Part shown: piece after piece, positions 8,026 to 15,415 of the stretch
How positions within the stretch are numbered: the stretch's first letter is position 1
How the letters are laid out: each line of letters opens with the position of its first letter
DNA from: Mycobacterium heidelbergense
Lineage (GTDB): Bacteria; Actinomycetota; Actinomycetes; Mycobacteriales; Mycobacteriaceae
DNA length: 64,000 bases
Assembly (NCBI RefSeq): GCF_010730745.1
Contig: NZ_AP022615.1
Span: 1,178,001 to 1,242,000, forward strand
Direction: 5' to 3'
The notes under the pieces: generated by a model
What the model was told of the DNA's origin: nothing
Seen by the model: the letters and a program-made list of their open reading frames with translations, nothing else
The model's database searches: none
Translations under genes and position numbers: made by a program

Positions 8026-8778
8026 CCCGCTGGAAAATCTGATCTCCCCGCTCGCTACCAGCGCTATCGCGCGGCCGCCCGCGGCGACACCGCACGTGCC
8101 GCACGGCTCTACATGTGGAACTGCGAACTTTCCGCCGCCTACTGGCCTTCGATTGCGCTCGTCGAGGTCACCATCCGAAACGCCATCGATATCCAGCTCT
8201 GCTCGCACCTCGGCGTCACACGCGAACACGGGTGGCACGCTGAGATCCTCGCTGACCACCCGCGAATTCACCTCACAGACAAAGAACGCGAGAAGATCAA
8301 GAAGTCCCTCGACGCCTTCGACCGCAAGAACAACCCTCCCGGTCAGCCCCGCCGTGTGGAACCCACCGGTGGCGATATCGTCGCCGATCTCAGTCTCGGG
8401 TTCTGGGTGTCCCTTGTCGGAGAAGGCATCCCCCGCCGGCATGCAAACGTGTACGACTATTTCCAGAAGCTCTGGCGGCCATTTCTTTACAAAGCTTTCC
8501 CGCACTACGGCCCAGACGGCCGAAACTCGCCGGGCCCATTGCGCAACGACCTACGCACCTTCGAACTCCTCCGCAACCGCGTTGCCCACCATGAGCACAT
8601 CTTCACCCTCAACCACGTCCACAACCTCGACAACATCATCGACATTGCGGGGTACATCAATCCAGATCTAGCGGACTACATCCGCAGTAACCAGCAGGTC
8701 ACCGCGGTGACCGGTCGATACAGCAGTTACGTCCTTCAGCAGCCACACTCACGTTCCCAACGCGACAAGCCGCACTGA
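8009..8778 (+). CDS. AbiF/Abi_2-like HEPN abortive-infection protein (one frameshift)
   Basis: Abi-like protein of phage-defence type. After the ATG at 8009 the frame reads MEAHDLPLENLISP, then one G is missing near 8050. The next frame continues ARYQRYRAAARGDTARAARLYMWNCELSAAYW and VEVTIRNAI, as in Abi_2 proteins. Near the C-terminus LLRNRVAHHEHIF supplies the HEPN ribonuclease motif R-x4-H (about 8572-8589). From the internal ATG at 8113 the remaining reading is 221 aa. The deletion follows a CCCC run and could be a sequencing error; otherwise the gene is impaired. It lies directly downstream of the IS copy of its own leader. Confidence 0.75.
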
Positions 8779-8829
8779 CCTCCTATTTCAAACGCCACCC
8801 ACACAACCAACTCAATCAAACGCACTGGT

Positions 8830-9009
8830 GTCGTGGTTCGGGACGCCGGCGAGCGCAACGACGTGGTGGCCTACCTGGCGGACCGGGGCTGGGAGCCGAC
8901 GGTACACGGCACGCCGGAGCTGTACGCCGACAACGGCTTTGAGTTTCCCGACGCGCCATCCATGGTCGCGTTCGGCGATATCAAGTACGTGACCGCGACG
9001 TTGACGTAG
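8830..9009 (+). pseudogene. C-terminal remnant of an LCM-type methyltransferase
   Basis: About 58 codons reading GERNDVVAYLADRGWEP and ending GDIKYVTATLT-stop. They align with the last 60 residues of the methyltransferase at 4531 (GERSNVVDYLAERGWQV). Nothing resembling the N-terminal 240 residues or a start is present upstream; the sequence before it belongs to the AbiF insert. It therefore marks the right junction of the accessory insert and shows that a methyltransferase gene was lost. Confidence 0.8.
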
Positions 9010-9012
9010 CGC

Positions 9013-9675
9013 CTAGCGCGGCTCGGCGGCCGGAGCGCGGACGACCATCGGCACCGCGGGGAAACACCACGCCATCTCCGAGCGCGACTTGCGCAGCGCG
9101 GCGGTGCCATAACCCCTCTTGCGGTAATCGGGGTGGATCCAGATCCGCACGTCCACCTCGCCGCGCACCAGCTCGCCGAACACCATTCCGACCTTCTGCC
9201 CGGAATCGACGGCCACGAACCAGGCGGCCTCTTCGTCGTCGACCCGCCCCAGCGCCGCGATGATCTCATCATCGAGGTTGCCGGCCGGCCCGCCGGATCC
9301 GTCGCCGGCGCCCATCTCCGCGGTGCGGGTGGCGAAGATGTCGCGGTCCTGGTCGGCGGAGAAGGGCCGGAGCTCGAGGGTCTCCCCCGAGCTTGCCGGG
9401 CGCTCCTTGAGGGTGAAGCTCAGCTGCTTGTTCAGGTCCTCGAGTTCCGCCAGGATCTTCCGGCGCGAGTCGATGGTGAGCTGATCGAAGGACATGCTCA
9501 TCACCGCTTCGGCGGCCGGGTGGGACGTGTCGAGCAACCGGACGATCGACTCCACTGCCGCCGCCTTGTTCTCGGACTCCACCACGACGTCGGCGATTTC
9601 GTGCCGACGCTCGAGAGCCTTCAACAGGGCGTCTGCGATCTCCCGACGGGCGGCTTTGCGGTCGTGGTCTGTCAT
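9013..9675 (-). CDS. GNAT acetyltransferase with GyrA-like N-terminal region (Rv0730-like)
   Basis: A 220-aa protein in two parts. Residues about 10-85 (ADALLKALERRHEIADVVVE, then ESIVRLLDTS, then SFDQLTIDSRRKILAELEDL) resemble the coiled-coil dimerisation segment of DNA gyrase/topoisomerase IV subunit A. Residues about 98-205 form a GNAT domain with acetyl-CoA motif IHPDYRKRGYGTAAL (R-K-R-G-Y-G at 185-190). The substrate is unknown. It starts 9 nt after the xylB stop, so the two are cotranscribed. The C-terminus is short for a GNAT fold, as motif B is barely represented. Confidence 0.8.
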   Translation of the reverse strand: MTDHDRKAARREIADALLKALERRHEIADVVVESENKAAAVESIVRLLDTSHPAAEAVMSMSFDQLTIDSRRKILAELEDLNKQLSFTLKERPASSGETLELRPFSADQDRDIFATRTAEMGAGDGSGGPAGNLDDEIIAALGRVDDEEAAWFVAVDSGQKVGMVFGELVRGEVDVRIWIHPDYRKRGYGTAALRKSRSEMAWCFPAVPMVVRAPAAEPR

Positions 9676-9684
9676 TGCACAAGC

Positions 9685-11043
9685 CTAGAACGCCGCCGGA
9701 GGCAACGCGCCAGATCGTCGGCTTCCCAGCTCCAGGAACCGTTGGTAGCGATCCTCGACCGCGCCCGCCCAGGCGGGATCGGGCTCGACGACGCACCCGG
9801 TGGACGCCCAGCGCGCGGCATCGGCGATCGTGGTTTCCAGGCCGACTGCGATGCGCCCGAGGAAGGCCGCTCCCAGCGCCGCCCCCTCGGCCACCGCGGA
9901 CACCTCCACCGGCCGGCCGGTCGCGTCGGCGACGGCCTGCATCCACGGCCGGACCCGGGTGCCGCCGCCGGCCGCGACGACGCGCGACACCGGCGTCCCG
10001 CCGAGCTCGATGAGCTGACGCACGACGAAGCCCGACGCCTCGTAGGCGGCCCGCCGCAGCGAGGCGGCGTCCTGGGTGAGGTCCAGGGCGTCGAGCACGG
10101 CCCGACGATCCGGGTCGTGGAACGGCGTGCGCTCCCCCCGTATGTAGGGCGACCACACCGGCACCCGGCGCGGATCGGCGGCCTGGACATCGCCCGGCCC
10201 GAGCAGGCGATCCACCCAGCCGAGGAACAAGCCGCCGGCGTTGCTGGCGCCGCCGATCTGGCTCTTGCCGGGAGTGGTGTGCGGAATCGTCCACAGGCCG
10301 GGCACCTGCCGGTGCTCGGCGATGGTCGTCCACACGATCAGGGTGGTGCCGCACAGCACCAGCACGTCGCCGTCGTGGTCGGCGCCGGCGACGAACTGCT
10401 CGCACAGGGCGTCGATCGCGCCGGTCGCCAGCGCGGCCCCGGTCCCCCGCACCTGCCCGACGGCCGCTCCGATCGTCTCCACCCGCGGCATCTGCTCGGG
10501 AGCGGCGCCACGGTCGGCGCAGGCCGCCGGACTCCACGCGGTGCCGTCGAACAGGGGGAAGGCCGTGGCGGCGGTGGCGACGTCGATCACCGCCTCCCCG
10601 GCCAGGGCGTGGTTGGCCACCGCGGGCGCGGGCCAGTATCCGGCCGCGCCGGGTGCCCGGGCGGCCGTCCAGCGCAGGAACTCGGCGGTCTCGCCCAGCG
10701 CCGGAAGCGGCTGGCTGTCGGCGCCCGGCGCCCGGCCCCTGCCGTCGCCGTACAGCAGCCCCGGCGTGATCGGCTTGCCCGCGGGGTCGACGGCGGTCAG
10801 CGACGGCACCATCGCCGAGACGGCCACCGCGCGCGCGTCCGGACAGCCCAGCCGCTGCAGGGCCGTCAACGGGCCGCGCCGCCACGCCTCGTCGGCGTCG
10901 TGCTCGAGGAGGTCGGGCGCGGGCACGCGCAGCCGGTGCGGAATGCGTGCCCGCGCGGCCACCCGGCCGTCGGCGTCGGCGGCGACCGCTTTGACCGCGG
11001 TGCTGCCGATGTCGATGCCGATTGTGAGGGGTTCGCGTGACAC
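9685..11043 (-). CDS. xylB: FGGY-family carbohydrate kinase (XylB-like)
   Basis: Sugar kinase of the actin-like ATPase superfamily. The N-terminal phosphate-1 motif TIGIDIGSTAVKAVAAD, the ATP-binding VLCGTTLIVWTT region and the adenosine motif VVAAGGGTRVRPWMQAVADATGRPV are present. The GTG at 11043 (MSREPLTIGIDIG) is preferred over the GTG at 11052 because it matches the shorter M. tuberculosis start. The true sugar is not evident. It is divergent from the dehydrogenase at 11074 and heads a two-gene operon with the GNAT gene, in a sugar-catabolic neighbourhood with a fucA-like aldolase. Confidence 0.88.
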   Translation of the reverse strand: MSREPLTIGIDIGSTAVKAVAADADGRVAARARIPHRLRVPAPDLLEHDADEAWRRGPLTALQRLGCPDARAVAVSAMVPSLTAVDPAGKPITPGLLYGDGRGRAPGADSQPLPALGETAEFLRWTAARAPGAAGYWPAPAVANHALAGEAVIDVATAATAFPLFDGTAWSPAACADRGAAPEQMPRVETIGAAVGQVRGTGAALATGAIDALCEQFVAGADHDGDVLVLCGTTLIVWTTIAEHRQVPGLWTIPHTTPGKSQIGGASNAGGLFLGWVDRLLGPGDVQAADPRRVPVWSPYIRGERTPFHDPDRRAVLDALDLTQDAASLRRAAYEASGFVVRQLIELGGTPVSRVVAAGGGTRVRPWMQAVADATGRPVEVSAVAEGAALGAAFLGRIAVGLETTIADAARWASTGCVVEPDPAWAGAVEDRYQRFLELGSRRSGALPPAAF

Positions 11044-11073
11044 TGGCGTCACCGTACGCCAGCATTGGGGGTC

Positions 11074-12063
11074 GTGACGTCAAGACCGCGCGCCCTGGTG
11101 ACGGCCCCGCTACGTGGGCCCGGGTTCGCCAAGCTCCGGGAACTGGCCGACGTGGTGTACGACCCTTGGATAAGTGAGCTTGAGCAGACCCCGCTGCGGA
11201 TCTATAGCGCCGAGCAGCTGGCCGAGCGGATCGTCGGCGAAGGCGCCGATGTCGTTGTGGTGGAAAGCGACTCGGTGCGCGGCCCGGTGTTCGAGCTGGG
11301 CCTGCGCGCGATCGCCGCCACCCGCGGGGACCCCAACAACGTCGACATCGAGGGAGCCACCGCGGCGGGCATCCCGGTGCTCAACACCCCGGCGCGCAAC
11401 GCCGACGCGGTCGCCGAGATGGCGGTGGCCCTGCTGCTGGCGGCCACCCGGCACCTGCTGGCGGCCGACGCGGATGTCCGCGGCGGCAACATCTTTCGCG
11501 ACGGCAGCATCCCGTATCAGCGGTTTCGCGGCTGGGAGATCGCCGGGCGCACCGCCGGGCTGGTGGGCCTCGGCGCCGTCGGCCGCGCGCTGCGGTGGCG
11601 GCTGTCCGGGCTGGGCATGCGGGTCATCGCCCACGATCCGTACCACGACGAGGCGCGCCACGGCCTCGACGAACTGCTGGCCGAGTCCGACGTGGTGTCC
11701 CTGCACGCGCCGGTCACCGACGACACCGCCGGGATGATCGGCGCGCGGCAGTTCGCGGCCATGCGCGACGGCGCGGTCTTCCTCAACACCGCCCGGGCCC
11801 AGCTGCACGACACCGACGCGCTCGTCGACGCGCTGCGCGGCGGTAAGGTCGCCGCGGCGGGCCTGGACCACTTCGTCGGCGAATGGCTGCCCGTCGACCA
11901 CCCGCTGGTGGGCATGCCCAACGTCGTGCTGACCCCGCACATCGGGGGCGCCACCTGGAACACCGAGGCCCGGCAGGCGCAGCTGGTGGCCGACGACCTG
12001 GAAGCGCTGCTGTCCGGCGGCACGCCCGCCCATATCGTCAACCCGGAGGTGCTAGCGCCATGA
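11074..12063 (+). CDS. serA2: D-isomer 2-hydroxyacid dehydrogenase (SerA2-like)
   Basis: NAD-dependent D-2-hydroxyacid dehydrogenase of about 329 aa. The nucleotide-binding motif is GLVGLGAVGRALRWRL, NTARA carries the catalytic Arg region, and the catalytic His is in LTPHIGGATWNT. It lacks the ACT domain of biosynthetic SerA, so it is more likely catabolic. The GTG at 11074 has a GGGGG ribosome binding site 6 nt upstream; an in-frame TTG at 11065 would include it. The stop overlaps the aldolase ATG (ATGA), implying translational coupling. Confidence 0.88.
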   Translation: MTSRPRALVTAPLRGPGFAKLRELADVVYDPWISELEQTPLRIYSAEQLAERIVGEGADVVVVESDSVRGPVFELGLRAIAATRGDPNNVDIEGATAAGIPVLNTPARNADAVAEMAVALLLAATRHLLAADADVRGGNIFRDGSIPYQRFRGWEIAGRTAGLVGLGAVGRALRWRLSGLGMRVIAHDPYHDEARHGLDELLAESDVVSLHAPVTDDTAGMIGARQFAAMRDGAVFLNTARAQLHDTDALVDALRGGKVAAAGLDHFVGEWLPVDHPLVGMPNVVLTPHIGGATWNTEARQAQLVADDLEALLSGGTPAHIVNPEVLAP

Positions 12064-12713
12064 AGTTTGTTGACGACCCGGAAACCGCGGTGCTGGGCGC
12101 CGCCAAGGACATGCTGCGCCGGGGCCTGGTCGAGGGAACCGCCGGCAACATCTCCGCGCGGCGCTCCGACGGCAACATCGTCATCACGCCGTCGTCGGTC
12201 GACTATCGCGACATGGCGCTCGACGACCTCGTGCTGGTCGACCCCGAGGGCGCCGTGCTGCGGGCCGCGGACGGTCGATCGCCGTCGTCGGAGATGCAGC
12301 TGCACCTGGCGTGCTACCGGGCGTTCGACGACATCGGCAGCGTCATCCACAGCCATCCGGTGTGGGCGACCATGTTCGCCATTGCGCACCAGCCGATTCC
12401 GGCCTGCATCGACGAGTTCGCGGTCTACTGCGGCGGCGACGTCCGGTGCACCGAATACGCGGCGTCCGGCACGCCCGAGGTCGGCGCCAACGCGGTCGAG
12501 GCGCTCGAGGGCCGGGGCGCCGCGCTGATCGCCAACCACGGCCTGGTGGCCGTGGGGCCGCGGCCCGACAAGGTCCTGCACATCACCGCCCTGGTCGAGC
12601 GCACCGCCCAAATCGTTTGGGGCGCACGGGCCCTCGGCGGCCCCGTGCCGATTCCCGAGGACGTGAACCGCAACTTCGCCAGCGTGTATACCTATCTCCG
12701 CGCCAACGCCTGA
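12060..12713 (+). CDS. fucA: Class II aldolase (FucA/L-fuculose-phosphate aldolase-like)
   Basis: Zinc-dependent class II aldolase/adducin-domain protein, 217 aa. It starts MKFVDDPETAVLGAAKDMLRR. The phosphate-binding GNISAR loop, the catalytic Glu in SSEMQLHL, the zinc-binding HSHP and the later NHGLVAVG histidine are all present. It should cleave a sugar 1-phosphate to DHAP and an aldehyde, in line with the neighbouring kinase and dehydrogenase. The start overlaps the preceding stop by 4 nt. The 3' end overlaps the convergent AraC gene by 22 bp. Confidence 0.88.
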   Translation: MKFVDDPETAVLGAAKDMLRRGLVEGTAGNISARRSDGNIVITPSSVDYRDMALDDLVLVDPEGAVLRAADGRSPSSEMQLHLACYRAFDDIGSVIHSHPVWATMFAIAHQPIPACIDEFAVYCGGDVRCTEYAASGTPEVGANAVEALEGRGAALIANHGLVAVGPRPDKVLHITALVERTAQIVWGARALGGPVPIPEDVNRNFASVYTYLRANA

Positions 12714-13558
12714 TGACCGCGCCACCGGCGGGGCGAGGCGCCGTGCGCGCGGCCGAACAGCCGGCTGAAGTAGCCGGGATCGGACACCCCGACCCGTCGG
12801 GCCACCTCCGCGACGGGTAGGTCCGTTTCGGCCAGCAACGCGCGGGCGGCGGCCATGCGGCGTTCGGTGATCCACTCGCCGACGGTGCGCCCGGTGCGGC
12901 GCCGCACCACGGTGGTCAGGTGCCCCGGGGTCACGCCGAGTTCGCCGGCCACGTCGCGCAGCGACAACGACTCGGGGTGACGCCGGTCGATCACCTCGAA
13001 CACCTCGGCCAGCAGCGGTTCGCCGGCGCGCCGCAGCTCGGCGACCACCGGACCCGCCAGCCGCGCGAGGTCGATCAGCAACAGCGTCAGATGCGCCAGC
13101 GCCGCCTGGCGATAGCCGTCCTGCCGCGCGAGCAGTTCGGCTTCGATCGACCGGATCGAGGCGTCCCACGCCGACCGTCGCGCCGCGGGCACCTCCAGGC
13201 GCAGGATTCCGCCGGCGTGGCCGTGCAGGAATGGAAACAGCAGCGGGTGCGCCCGCCAGGCCGGCCACGGCGATCGCGCGTCCTCGCCCAGCGCGGCCGG
13301 GTCGAAGAACACCGCGACGCCGGCGTCGCGATCCTCGAACCGCCCGGGGTCGAGCACCCGACCCGCGGCCGCCACATAGACCAGCCCGGCCGCGGGCAGG
13401 TACCAAAGAGCCGGAAAGTCGTGGATGTGGCGACCGCGTTCGACGAAATCCTCGGGGCCAGAACGCACCACCGACACCGGGGGCGTGTCCGGATCGGTCC
13501 GGTATTCATAGATCGGCACCCCCGCGCGCTGCCGAACCAATCGAGTCGGTCGCGTCAT
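12692..13558 (-). CDS. AraC-family transcriptional regulator
   Basis: A 288-aa regulator with an N-terminal cupin-like sensor (GRHIHDFPALWYLPAAGLVYVA) and a C-terminal double helix-turn-helix. The first HTH reads LSLRDVAGELGVTPGHLTTVVRRRTGRT. The second reads LPVAEVARRVGVSDPGYFSRLFGRAHGASPRRWR, the conserved AraC end. The ATG at 13558 is used. It is divergent from the methyltransferase at 13625, which it probably controls through the 66-bp intergenic region. It converges on the fucA-like gene with a 22-bp overlap. Confidence 0.9.
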   Translation of the reverse strand: MTRPTRLVRQRAGVPIYEYRTDPDTPPVSVVRSGPEDFVERGRHIHDFPALWYLPAAGLVYVAAAGRVLDPGRFEDRDAGVAVFFDPAALGEDARSPWPAWRAHPLLFPFLHGHAGGILRLEVPAARRSAWDASIRSIEAELLARQDGYRQAALAHLTLLLIDLARLAGPVVAELRRAGEPLLAEVFEVIDRRHPESLSLRDVAGELGVTPGHLTTVVRRRTGRTVGEWITERRMAAARALLAETDLPVAEVARRVGVSDPGYFSRLFGRAHGASPRRWRGHQALARR

Positions 13559-13624
13559 AACCACCAAAGATAGTCCAAGTTTTACCGAGGATCACCCAAT
13601 TCTTTGCGAATGCAGCGGTTCACC

Positions 13625-14272
13625 ATGGATTGCGTGACGAAACATCATCCACATGATTACCTGCCCGCCGCCGGCCACGACGCGCTGCTCCCCACGTACG
13701 ACCTGATGTCACGCCTGCTCGGCATGAAGAAGGTCCACGACACCCTGATCGCGCAGGCCGAGCTCGCCGACTGCCACCATTTACTCGAAATTGGCTGCGG
13801 CACAGGGAATGTCACCGTTACGGCCAAGCGCGCCTTTCCCCACCTGGAGGTGATCGGATGCGATCCCGACCCGCGGGCGCTTGACCGGGCGAAGCGAAAG
13901 GCGGACGGCATCCGCTTCGAACAGGGCTACGCGCAACAACTCCCTTACGCCGACGGCGAATTCGACCGGGTGCTGTCGTCGATGATGCTGCACCATATCG
14001 GCGAAGACGCGAAACCCGCTGCGGCGGCCGAGGTCTTCCGGGTCCTTCGCCCCGGCGGCAGGCTGCACCTGGTCGACATCGGCGGCGACATGACCGCCAA
14101 CCACGGCCTGGTGGCGCGGCTCATCAGGCGCAGCCACCACGCGGCCGGCAACCTCGGCGACGCGATTCCACGACTGCTGCGCGCGGCCGGGTTCGACTGC
14201 ACCGAGGTCGCATCGACGCCGCACCGCATTCTCGGGCGATTGAACTACTATCGCGCGACCCGCCCCGCCTAA
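13625..14272 (+). CDS. Class I SAM-dependent methyltransferase
   Basis: A protein of about 215 aa with the Rossmann SAM motif I LLEIGCGTGNVTVTAK, the acidic loop GCDPDPRAL and a post-motif region MMLHHIGEDAKPAAAAEVFRVLRPGGRLHLVD, as in UbiE/Coq5-like enzymes. The substrate is not evident. The ATG at 13625 is preferred because it is followed by a normal N-terminus; an in-frame ATG at 13604 lies within the likely promoter. It is divergently paired with the AraC regulator, a common arrangement of a regulator and its target. Confidence 0.82.
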   Translation: MDCVTKHHPHDYLPAAGHDALLPTYDLMSRLLGMKKVHDTLIAQAELADCHHLLEIGCGTGNVTVTAKRAFPHLEVIGCDPDPRALDRAKRKADGIRFEQGYAQQLPYADGEFDRVLSSMMLHHIGEDAKPAAAAEVFRVLRPGGRLHLVDIGGDMTANHGLVARLIRRSHHAAGNLGDAIPRLLRAAGFDCTEVASTPHRILGRLNYYRATRPA

Positions 14273-14373
14273 CGCCCTGACGGCGGTCGCTGGTCGAACG
14301 CCACCTTGACGGCGCGGCTGTCCACCCGGCCGGCGGCGGCCAGGTCCAGGTAGAGCACCCGTTCACGCGCCAT
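14269..14373 (-). other. Possible 34-codon ORF or gene remnant
   Basis: In the otherwise empty gap between two methyltransferases the minus strand reads MARERVLYLDLAAAGRVDSR and on to a stop at 14269, overlapping the neighbouring stop codon by 4 bp. An in-frame stop lies just upstream. The composition looks protein-like (the segment around VLYLDLAAAGRVDS), and it may be the tail of a lost gene. I do not recognise it. Confidence 0.2.
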
Positions 14374-14469
14374 CAATCAAGGTTGCCGGGAAACGGGGGA
14401 AGCGTACAGTGGTAGAAGCTTGTTATATTGGCTAAATATTAGACTGACTAGATCCGAACAGGGGAAAAC

Positions 14470-15408
14470 ATGACTTCCACCAGGTATGAGGGCGACACCT
14501 GGGACCTGGCGTCCAGCGTCGGCGTGACCGCGACCATGGTGGCCGCGGCCCGCGCCGTGGCGACCCGCGCCGACCGCCCGCTGATCGATGACCCGTTCGC
14601 CGAGCCGCTGGTCCGGGCCGTTGGCGTCGACCTGCTCACCCGGCTGGCGACCGGCGAGGTCAACCCGGCCGACCTGAACGACGTGCACGACGGCGCCGCG
14701 GGGTCCGCCGGGGCGATGTCCCGCATGGCCGACAACATGGCGGTGCGCACCAAGTTCTTCGACGAGTTCTTTCTGGGCGCGACGCGGGCGGGCATCAAGC
14801 AGGTCGTGATCCTGGCGTCGGGCCTGGACTCCCGCGCGTACCGGCTGGCCTGGCCCGCAGGCACCGTGGTGTACGAGGTCGACCAGCCGCAGGTCATCGA
14901 GTTCAAGACCCGCACGCTGGCCGAGCTGGGCGCCGCGCCCACCGCCGAGCGGCGGGTGGTGCCCGTCGACCTGCGCGACGACTGGCCCGCCGCGTTGCGC
15001 GACGCCGGATTCGACCCGGCCCTGCCGACCGCGTGGAGCGCCGAGGGCCTCCTCGGCTACCTGCCCCCGGAGGCGCAGGACCGCCTGCTGGACACCATCA
15101 CCGAGCTCAGCGCCCCGGGCAGCACGATCGCCACCGAATTCGTGCCCGGCATCGTGGATTTCGACGCCGAGCGGGTGCGGGAGATGTCCGGTTCGTTCCG
15201 CGACCACGGCGTGGACATCGACATGGCCTCGCTGGTCTATGCCGGCGAGCGCAACCACGTCGTCGACTATCTCGGCACCAAGGGATGGGATGTCGAGGGG
15301 GTGACCCGAACGGAACTGTTCGAGCGCCACGGCATCGAGGTGCCCGCCCCGGAACACGACGACCCGCTCGGCGAAATCATCTTCATCAGCGGCAGGCTTG
15401 CCGGCTGA
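14470..15408 (+). CDS. LCM-type SAM-dependent methyltransferase (Rv0725c/Rv0726c-like)
   Basis: A 312-aa paralogue of the protein at 4531. It begins EGDTWDLASSVGVTATMVAAARA, and the SAM-binding part is VILASGLDSRAYRLAWPAGT followed by VVYEVDQPQVIEFK. The WSAEGLLGYLPPEAQDRL block follows. A GGGGA ribosome binding site precedes the ATG. An AT-rich promoter region (about 14419-14450) is unusual for this GC-rich sequence and resembles the one before 4531. The physiological substrate of this mycobacterial family is unknown. It is convergent with sppA. Confidence 0.88.
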   Translation: MTSTRYEGDTWDLASSVGVTATMVAAARAVATRADRPLIDDPFAEPLVRAVGVDLLTRLATGEVNPADLNDVHDGAAGSAGAMSRMADNMAVRTKFFDEFFLGATRAGIKQVVILASGLDSRAYRLAWPAGTVVYEVDQPQVIEFKTRTLAELGAAPTAERRVVPVDLRDDWPAALRDAGFDPALPTAWSAEGLLGYLPPEAQDRLLDTITELSAPGSTIATEFVPGIVDFDAERVREMSGSFRDHGVDIDMASLVYAGERNHVVDYLGTKGWDVEGVTRTELFERHGIEVPAPEHDDPLGEIIFISGRLAG

Positions 15409-15415
15409 AACCCGG

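Noticed and set aside
9133..11040. A 635-codon plus-strand frame opposite xylB and the GNAT gene
   Set aside because: Antisense shadow of two clearly recognisable genes.
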